Assembly (NCBI GenBank): GCA_005882525.1
Contig: VBGO01000085.1
Span: 1 to 19,970, forward strand
From: Chloroflexota bacterium
GTDB lineage: Bacteria; Chloroflexota; Dormibacteria; CF-121
DNA length: 19,970 nucleotides
Reading direction: 5' to 3'
In this document: positions 14,931-19,970 of the stretch, piece by piece
Layout: every line of letters begins with the position of its first letter
Position numbering within the stretch: the stretch's first letter is position 1
The notes under the pieces: model-generated
Seen by the model: the letters and a program-made list of their open reading frames with translations, nothing else
Databases searched by the model: none
Told to the model about the DNA's origin: nothing
Position numbers and translations under genes: made by a program

Positions 14931-15491
14931 TTGTCGGTCGCCATATGGCTAGAATGGCGCGGCGAGCTCGGCTCGCAAGGAGGGCCCGGAGCCATCCGCA
15001 GGAAGGGCCTATGGCTCGCGATCAAATCCATATTTGCGCCGACCGAAGTAGCGACCAGCCTCGCCCTCATCGTCCTGGTCATGGTGTTCGCGCTAGTGTA
15101 CTTCGGCGCCCGGCACCGCCCGAGCGCGGCGACCCATTCGTCGCCCGCGGTGGTGAGCGAAACCAGCCCGGCTCCTGATCAGCTCAGCCCGAGCCCATCC
15201 GCCGATCGCAGCCCGCTGGCGAGCCGGGCGACAGACAACGGGCTTGGCACGGTCATTCGCGCCGCGCTGGCGGCCACCCATCGCCGAGAGCCGGGCGTCA
15301 CGCCGTCTCCGGTTTCGCCGACCACGAGCCCGACCGGCGGGGGCGTCTCGCCGACGCCGTCAGCCAGTCCGACCGACACGGCAACCCCGACCCCCAGCCC
15401 GACCGATATCCCCACGCCAACTCCAAGTCCGACTGATATCCCGACGCCAACTCCCAGCCCGACCGATTCTCCGACGCCCTCGCCCTCCTAG
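14931..15491 (+). CDS. Single-pass membrane protein with Pro/Thr/Ser-rich repeat tail
   Basis: The 186-aa frame has a basic segment (RRKG, 23-26), one transmembrane helix (about 41-59, ATSLALIVLVMVFALVYFGA) and a long extracellular low-complexity tail. The tail ends in a 10-residue repeat (S-P-T-D-x-P-T-P-T-P). No enzymatic domain is seen; such tails are usually cell-wall-spanning or surface linkers. The only start before the helix is TTG at 14931, which lacks a ribosome-binding site and sits back to back with the minus-strand ATG at 14930. AAGGAGG at about 14979-14985 suggests the real start is near 15000, but no standard start codon is in frame there. The N-terminus is therefore uncertain. 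Confidence 0.6.
   Translation: MSVAIWLEWRGELGSQGGPGAIRRKGLWLAIKSIFAPTEVATSLALIVLVMVFALVYFGARHRPSAATHSSPAVVSETSPAPDQLSPSPSADRSPLASRATDNGLGTVIRAALAATHRREPGVTPSPVSPTTSPTGGGVSPTPSASPTDTATPTPSPTDIPTPTPSPTDIPTPTPSPTDSPTPSPS
15366..15488 (+). repeat. 30-bp tandem repeat encoding SPTDxPTPTP units
   Basis: About four consecutive 30-nt units encode SPTDTATPTP, SPTDIPTPTP, SPTDIPTPTP and SPTDSPTPS. They differ mainly at third positions and at the residue after Asp. Such repeats can vary in number by slippage. Confidence 0.75.
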
Positions 15492-15668
15492 ACACCGGTC
15501 ACCACGACCGAGTTCGAGCTGCGTTTACCACCTTCTGAGTGTGGAAAAGCGAACTCCGGCTCCTGATGGCACCCCCCTCGACGACGGTCGCCGGATGCGC
15601 CACGATCAGGGCATGAGCTTGAGGCCGGGACGCTGGCTGAGCTGGGGTGCAGTGCCCGGAGTAGCCCC

Positions 15669-17690
15669 ATGAGGCGGCGACTTCCGGTGCCCGCACTCGC
15701 GATCGCGATGATTGTCGTGACGCTGGCCGAAGCGATCGGCGGTTCGGCCATCAGTGCGGCGAACACCGGCAGGCTCGACCCCACGGCGGCGATTGGCATC
15801 ATCGGCTTCTTGTCCTTCCCGGCAATGGGACTCCTCATCCTGCATCGGGACCGGCGGCACCTGATTGGCTGGCTCCTCCTGGCAGTGGGCGTGAACGTTT
15901 ATGTCATCTTCGGCAGCGCGGACTACGCTGAGTTTGCGCTGCGGCATCCTGGCTCGATTCCGTTTGGCGAAGCCGTTGCGTGGATCAGTGGGTGGGGCTG
16001 GATTCCGTTTGTCCTCATGATCCTCCTGCTCATTCCGATGTTCTTTCCGGATGGCCGGCTGCTCTCATCTCGCTGGGTGGTCGCGCTCTTCAGCGGGCTT
16101 ATCTTCGCGGCGTTCGCCTTCCTCGGCAATGCGTTCAGCCCAGGGCCGGTCAGCACTACCTATCCCGAGTTGACCAACCCGATCACCATTCCGGCCTGGC
16201 AGCCCTTCCTTCGGAACCTTGTCGACTTCGCTGTGCCATTCGGCCTCGTTGCTCTGGGCGGTTCGCTGGCGTCGGTGATCATTCGGTATCGCCGGGCGGG
16301 AAGTCTCCAGCGGCGACAACTTCGCTGGTTCCTGTTCGCCGTGGTGGTCGCTGCGGTCCCGTTCATCTTGAACGGCGCCATCCCCGCGGTGGTTGATGAC
16401 CTACTCGTGGTCGTGGTCGTTCCGCTGCTGCCGATCAGCATCGGGATCGCGGTCCTCCGTTACCGACTCTATGACATCGACGTCGTCCTCAACCGGACGC
16501 TCGTCTATGGCGCACTCGCCGCCTTCATCACCGCGGTCTACGTTGGGGTCGTGGTTGGGATCGGGACACTGGTGGGATCGGGGAGCCGACCCAACCTGGC
16601 GCTGTCGATCGTCGCGACCGCCATCGTCGCCGTGGCCTTCCAGCCGGTTCGCGAGAGCGTGCAACGGTTTGCCAACCGGCTCGTCTACGGCGAGCGCGCC
16701 ACGCCGTACGAGGTGATGGCCGGCTTCGCCGATCGGATGGCGGGCACGCTGTCGGCCGACGAGGTTTTGCCCCAGATGGCCGAAGCGGCGGCCCGGGGGG
16801 TCGGCGCCCAGGCGGCACGGGTGACGCTGATCCTGCCGGGTGGTACCAAACGTTCGACGGTCTGGCCGCCGAATTCGAGCGGTGATCAGTTCGCGCGCAC
16901 CCTGCCGGTCTCGTATCGCGATGAGCCGGTTGGAGAGATCGCGGTTCGCGAGGGCCCGGGTCAGCCGATCACCCCGGGGGAGGGTCGGCTGCTCGCGGAC
17001 CTCGCAGCGCAGGCGGGGCTGGTGCTGCACAACGTGCGTCTCACGGCCGAGTTGCAGGCGCGGTTGGCCGATCTATCGGCACAGGCCGCCGAGCTCCGCG
17101 CATCGCGGCAGCGCATCCTGACCGCGCAGGATAGCGAACGCCGGCGGCTGGGTGGAGAGATCCGCGCCGGCGTACAGCGTGAGCTGGAGGCCACCTCCGC
17201 CCAGCTCGACGACGTAGAGCGCCTCTTAGTTGACGACGCCACCGCCGCCGCGGCGCGACTCGAGGCGCTCACCGGCGAGACCCAGCAGACGCTTGACAGC
17301 TTGCGTGAGCTGGCCCGCGGCATCTTTCCGCCGCTCCTGGCCGATCGAGGTATTGGGCCTGCCCTCGAGGCGCAGACACGAAAAGCCATAATTCCCGCGT
17401 CGATCCTGGTGGATTCCAGCGTGGCCGGCGCCCGGTTCGATCCCGGCGTCGAGGCGGCGGTCTACTTCTGCTGCGTGGAGGCTCTCCGCGGCGCCGCCGC
17501 GCCCGCCACCGTCCACCTCTCCGCCCAGGACGGCGCACTCACCTTTGCCGTCGACGGTGCCGCTGCTCTCGGTGGGCGACTCCAGGGACTTCGCGATCGA
17601 GTTGAGGCGCTGGGCGGCGGGCTCGAGGCGGAAGGGTCGGATCGTTTGCACGGTTGGATCCCAACGCGGGCCCTGGCGGAGGTTGGATGA
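15669..17690 (+). CDS. Multi-pass membrane GAF histidine-kinase paralogue with degenerate catalytic core (pseudokinase)
   Basis: The 673-aa protein has about eight hydrophobic segments (1-305), a conserved block RYRLYDIDVVLNRTLVYGAL (265-284), a GAF-like region (about 350-460), a coiled coil (460-490) and a HisKA_3-like C-terminus. In the paralogue downstream the phosphoacceptor motif is ERRRLERNIHDGAQ; here it is ERRRLGGEIRAGVQ, with Arg at 499 instead of His. The N-box Asn is Gly (VEALRG, 603-608). The DDGRGFD ATP-binding box and ATP lid are replaced by a shortened VDGAAALGG. It should neither bind ATP normally nor autophosphorylate. The frame is intact over 2 kb, so it is not an obvious pseudogene. 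GGAG lies 7 nt before the ATG. Confidence 0.88.
   Translation: MRRRLPVPALAIAMIVVTLAEAIGGSAISAANTGRLDPTAAIGIIGFLSFPAMGLLILHRDRRHLIGWLLLAVGVNVYVIFGSADYAEFALRHPGSIPFGEAVAWISGWGWIPFVLMILLLIPMFFPDGRLLSSRWVVALFSGLIFAAFAFLGNAFSPGPVSTTYPELTNPITIPAWQPFLRNLVDFAVPFGLVALGGSLASVIIRYRRAGSLQRRQLRWFLFAVVVAAVPFILNGAIPAVVDDLLVVVVVPLLPISIGIAVLRYRLYDIDVVLNRTLVYGALAAFITAVYVGVVVGIGTLVGSGSRPNLALSIVATAIVAVAFQPVRESVQRFANRLVYGERATPYEVMAGFADRMAGTLSADEVLPQMAEAAARGVGAQAARVTLILPGGTKRSTVWPPNSSGDQFARTLPVSYRDEPVGEIAVREGPGQPITPGEGRLLADLAAQAGLVLHNVRLTAELQARLADLSAQAAELRASRQRILTAQDSERRRLGGEIRAGVQRELEATSAQLDDVERLLVDDATAAAARLEALTGETQQTLDSLRELARGIFPPLLADRGIGPALEAQTRKAIIPASILVDSSVAGARFDPGVEAAVYFCCVEALRGAAAPATVHLSAQDGALTFAVDGAAALGGRLQGLRDRVEALGGGLEAEGSDRLHGWIPTRALAEVG
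17678..17682 (+). promoter_or_regulatory. Shine-Dalgarno deciding the second kinase start
   Basis: GGAGG inside the end of the pseudokinase gene lies 4 nt before the ATG at 17687. It selects that start over the in-frame TTG at 17654. The ATG overlaps the previous stop as ATGA, giving translational coupling. Confidence 0.8.
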
Positions 17691-19789
17691 CCCGTCCCGC
17701 TGCCCTGGCGCTCGGCATCTTCGGCCTTACCCTGGTGCTGACGGCCGCTGCGTTCGGCCTCCTACTTGTCGACCGGATCCCGGTCGCGACCGAGGATCGC
17801 CCCTGGTTCATCGCCCAGTTCTGTTTCGCGATCGGCTACGGCAGCTTCGGGGTCTTCCTGGCGTCGCGGCGTCCGGGCAACCCGATCGGCTGGCTCTTCC
17901 AGGCCGTCGCCCTCGCCAGCGCCCTGCTGGTCTTCGCGGACGAGTACTCGATCCGCGGCCTGGTCGTCGCGCCGGGATCCCTTCCGTTGGCCGTGGAGGT
18001 CGACGTGATCCTGCCGTCTCTGGCGGCCGTCGTGTGGCCGGCCTTCATCCCACTGCTCCTCACGCTCTATCCCACCGGCCGGCCTGCGTCGAGGCGATGG
18101 TGGTCGGCGGTCTGGGCGTCCGTCGCCCTCGCTCTGCTGTATGGCCCATCGTTCTTCCTGCTTCCTGGGACCTTGACCGCGGCTGTTCGGCAAAGCGTAA
18201 GCCTCCACGTGAGCAACCCCATCGGCATACCGTTCGGTTCCGACCTCAACTACTTGGTGCAATCCCCCGCGCTGCTGATTCCGTTCGCGCTCGCGCTGCT
18301 GTCGGTCGCGGATCGATGGCGCCGATCCCGCGGTGACGAACGCCAGCAGCTCAACTGGCTGGCCGCCGTCTGTCTGTTGATCGCGCTTGTGCTGGTGCCT
18401 TATGTCGCGGTCCAGAGTGGCATATCGATCCCCTTGTGGGTTAGCTGGATTTTCGGGTCCCTCCTGCTTTTGGGTTTCGCGTTCGGTATCCCGGCCGCGA
18501 TGGCCGTGGCCATCCTGCGTTACCGCCTCTACGAGATCGACGTCGTGCTGAACCGCACATTGGTCTATGGGGCGCTGGCCGCATTCATCAGCGCGGTGTA
18601 TGGCGGCATCGTGGTCGGCATTGGGACGCTGATCGGCTCTCGCGGCCAACCCAACCTGGGGTTGTCGATCGCGGCGACGGCCGTGGTCGCCGTCGCCTTC
18701 CAGCCCGTGCGCGAGCGGATCGAGCGCGTGGCCAATCGGCTCGTCTATGGGCAGCGCGCGACACCCTACGAGGTTTTGGCCCAGTTCTCCCATCGCGTCG
18801 CCGGCGCCTACGCGAACGAGGAGGTGCTGTCGCGCCTTGCTCGGGTGTTGGGCGAGGGAACCGCCGCCGCGGCAGCCAGCGTGTGGATCCGCAGCGAGGG
18901 CCAGCTCGTTTCCTCCGCGACCTGGCCCGCGGAGGCTCAGCCGATGGCGCCGGAGCAGGCCGACCGCGTCGCCGCGGTCCGGCATCAGGGTGAGGAGCTT
19001 GGCGAGCTGGCGGTGAAGAAACGTCCTGGCGAACCCGTAACCCCGGTCGAGGAGAAACTCCTCACGGACCTGGCGGCTCAGGCGGGACAGGTCCTGCGCA
19101 ACGTCAGGCTCACGGCCGACCTGCAAGCGCGGCTGGAGCAGATCTCGCAGCAGGCGGCCGAGCTGCGCGAATCACGGCAGCGCATCGTCGCGGCACAGGA
19201 TGCCGAGCGGCGCCGGCTGGAGCGCAACATCCACGATGGCGCACAGCAGCACCTGGTCGCGCTGGCCGTGAAGCTGCGGCTCGCCGCAACGCTCGCTAAG
19301 CGCGACGCCGTACGGGTTCGCCCGTCGATCGACGGTCTCAGACGGCAGACGAGGGACGCGCTCGAGACCCTCGGTGCTCTGGCGGCCGGCCTTTACCCGG
19401 CGGCACTTCGGGAGGGTGGGATCGCGGCGGCTCTACGAGCGCAGACGGCGCTAGCGACCGTACGGTCCGAGGTGGTTGACCATCTCACCGCCCGTCATCC
19501 CGAAGAGCTCGAGGCGGCGGTCTACTTCTGTTGCCAGGAAGCGATCCAGAACGGCATCAAGCATGCGAAGGCATCACGCATCACGGTGCGGCTCGACGAC
19601 CGCGACGGGCCCCTACAGTTCGAGGTGTCGGACGATGGCAGGGGATTTGACCCACGGACGGCTCGCCGGGGCGCTGGCATGCAAAACATGGCCGACCGCA
19701 TCGCTGCAAGCGGGGGAACGCTGATCGTCGACTCCAGGCCGGGCGTAGGAACGACGGTTCACGGACGGGTGCCAACGGCGGCGACGTAG
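17687..19789 (+). CDS. Multi-pass membrane GAF sensor histidine kinase (HisKA_3 type), catalytically complete
   Basis: The 700-aa protein has about eight hydrophobic segments (5-312), the block RYRLYEIDVVLNRTLVYGAL (279-298) shared with the upstream gene, a GAF-like region (about 360-475) and a coiled coil. The dimerisation motif is ERRRLERNIHDGAQQHLVAL with phosphoacceptor H516. The ATPase domain has N box CCQEAIQNGIKHA (N622), G1 DDGRGFD (649-655) and GAGMQNMADR. It should autophosphorylate and signal to a NarL-type regulator, but none is encoded next to it here, so it is an orphan within the window. It is coupled by ATGA to the pseudokinase gene and most likely forms a hetero-complex with that product (inference). 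Confidence 0.93.
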   Translation: MTRPAALALGIFGLTLVLTAAAFGLLLVDRIPVATEDRPWFIAQFCFAIGYGSFGVFLASRRPGNPIGWLFQAVALASALLVFADEYSIRGLVVAPGSLPLAVEVDVILPSLAAVVWPAFIPLLLTLYPTGRPASRRWWSAVWASVALALLYGPSFFLLPGTLTAAVRQSVSLHVSNPIGIPFGSDLNYLVQSPALLIPFALALLSVADRWRRSRGDERQQLNWLAAVCLLIALVLVPYVAVQSGISIPLWVSWIFGSLLLLGFAFGIPAAMAVAILRYRLYEIDVVLNRTLVYGALAAFISAVYGGIVVGIGTLIGSRGQPNLGLSIAATAVVAVAFQPVRERIERVANRLVYGQRATPYEVLAQFSHRVAGAYANEEVLSRLARVLGEGTAAAAASVWIRSEGQLVSSATWPAEAQPMAPEQADRVAAVRHQGEELGELAVKKRPGEPVTPVEEKLLTDLAAQAGQVLRNVRLTADLQARLEQISQQAAELRESRQRIVAAQDAERRRLERNIHDGAQQHLVALAVKLRLAATLAKRDAVRVRPSIDGLRRQTRDALETLGALAAGLYPAALREGGIAAALRAQTALATVRSEVVDHLTARHPEELEAAVYFCCQEAIQNGIKHAKASRITVRLDDRDGPLQFEVSDDGRGFDPRTARRGAGMQNMADRIAASGGTLIVDSRPGVGTTVHGRVPTAAT

Positions 19790-19791
19790 GG

Positions 19792-19970
19792 CTACTCGAG
19801 CAGTCTTCCGGCGACTGGCAATTCGTCCTCGGTGAGCGCTGCCTTCAGGTTTTCCGGTAATCCCGGAACCGGTTCATTCCATACTGTCAGCGGCGCCTCA
19901 CGGCTCTCGAGCCGCACGTAGATGTTGCGCTGCATGGCCGGATCGAGCGCGGGATAGTCGGATCGGTTGT
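19792..19970 (-). CDS. C-terminal end of an unrecognised protein (runs off window)
   Basis: The minus strand from the window edge to TAG at 19792-19794 is open for 58 full codons, ending ...TEDELPVAGRLLE. The stretch includes DPAMQRNIYVRLESREAPLT and WNEPVPGLPENLK, which has ordinary globular-protein composition. It is convergent with the kinase gene, with only 2 nt between the stops and no visible terminator. I do not recognise the family, and the start is outside the window. Confidence 0.6.
   Translation of the reverse strand, partial: NRSDYPALDPAMQRNIYVRLESREAPLTVWNEPVPGLPENLKAALTEDELPVAGRLLE

Noticed and set aside
14767..14952. Plus-strand 61-codon frame after the ABC terminator
   Set aside because: The opposite strand gives a more protein-like reading (DinB-like), and this frame lacks a ribosome-binding site.
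15541..15672. A 43-codon frame from GTG 15541 ending in an ATGA overlap with the pseudokinase start
   Set aside because: No ribosome-binding site, no recognisable protein pattern; the overlap may be chance, and the kinase has its own GGAG.
17654..17686. TTG start for the second kinase
   Set aside because: ATG 17687 has a GGAGG and an ATGA overlap; the added residues are hydrophilic and lie inside the upstream gene.
17762..19126. Long minus-strand open frame (454 codons) opposite the second kinase
   Set aside because: Antisense shadow of a high-GC coding region, rich in Arg/Gln/Asp repeats; the plus strand has complete kinase motifs.
1..19970. CRISPR arrays, tRNA/rRNA genes, insertion sequences or phage genes
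   Set aside because: No spaced direct repeats, clover-leaf candidates, transposase motifs or terminal inverted repeats were seen on reading both strands.

Overview
The window is high-GC DNA (roughly two thirds G+C by eye). It carries densely packed, short-spaced operons with frequent GTG/TTG starts and 4-nt stop/start overlaps, and it is rich in sensor kinases of types common in soil Chloroflexota, Dormibacterota and Actinobacteria. I infer a chromosomal segment from such a Terrabacteria lineage; no marker gene fixes the phylum. I see no rRNA, tRNA, CRISPR array, insertion sequence or phage gene.

Layout. (1) Positions 1-7250, all minus strand. In transcription order: a small Cys-motif protein whose 5' end is unresolved, a VOC/glyoxalase-fold protein, a nitronate monooxygenase-like flavoprotein, a C39-peptidase-like lipoprotein, a glycogen-debranching-type glycosidase, a soluble GAF histidine kinase and its NarL-type response regulator. 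The last five are separated by 5, 11, 0 and -4 nt and form a convincing operon. The regulator carries a single-base frameshift between its receiver and DNA-binding domains. A terminator-like hairpin, a small hypothetical gene and the first 25 codons of an SDR oxidoreductase follow. (2) 7350-9459: a secreted protein with two type 1 copper (cupredoxin) domains, divergent from a LuxR-type regulator. The 95-bp spacer holds a good sigma70-like promoter and two overlapping inverted repeats that reach the regulator's start codon. (3) 9480-14753: a CitA/DcuS-type sensor kinase with a CitB/DcuR-type response regulator on the minus strand, divergent from a complete NitT/TauT-type ABC importer (ATPase, permease, lipoprotein) that ends in a strong hairpin terminator. 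(4) 14757-15491: a probable N-terminal remnant of a DinB-like gene, and a single-pass membrane protein with a Pro/Thr/Ser repeat tail. (5) 15669-19789: two tandem paralogous multi-pass membrane GAF histidine kinases joined by an ATGA overlap. The second has all catalytic motifs. The first has lost the phosphoacceptor His, the N-box Asn and the ATP-binding G1 motif, and looks like a pseudokinase partner. The C-terminal end of an unrecognised minus-strand gene closes the window.

The theme is signalling: three sensor-kinase loci and one LuxR-type regulator, each beside a plausible output (carbohydrate/oxidative enzymes, an importer, a copper protein). The pseudokinase/kinase pair and the layered inverted repeats at the cupredoxin/LuxR promoter are the most unusual items.
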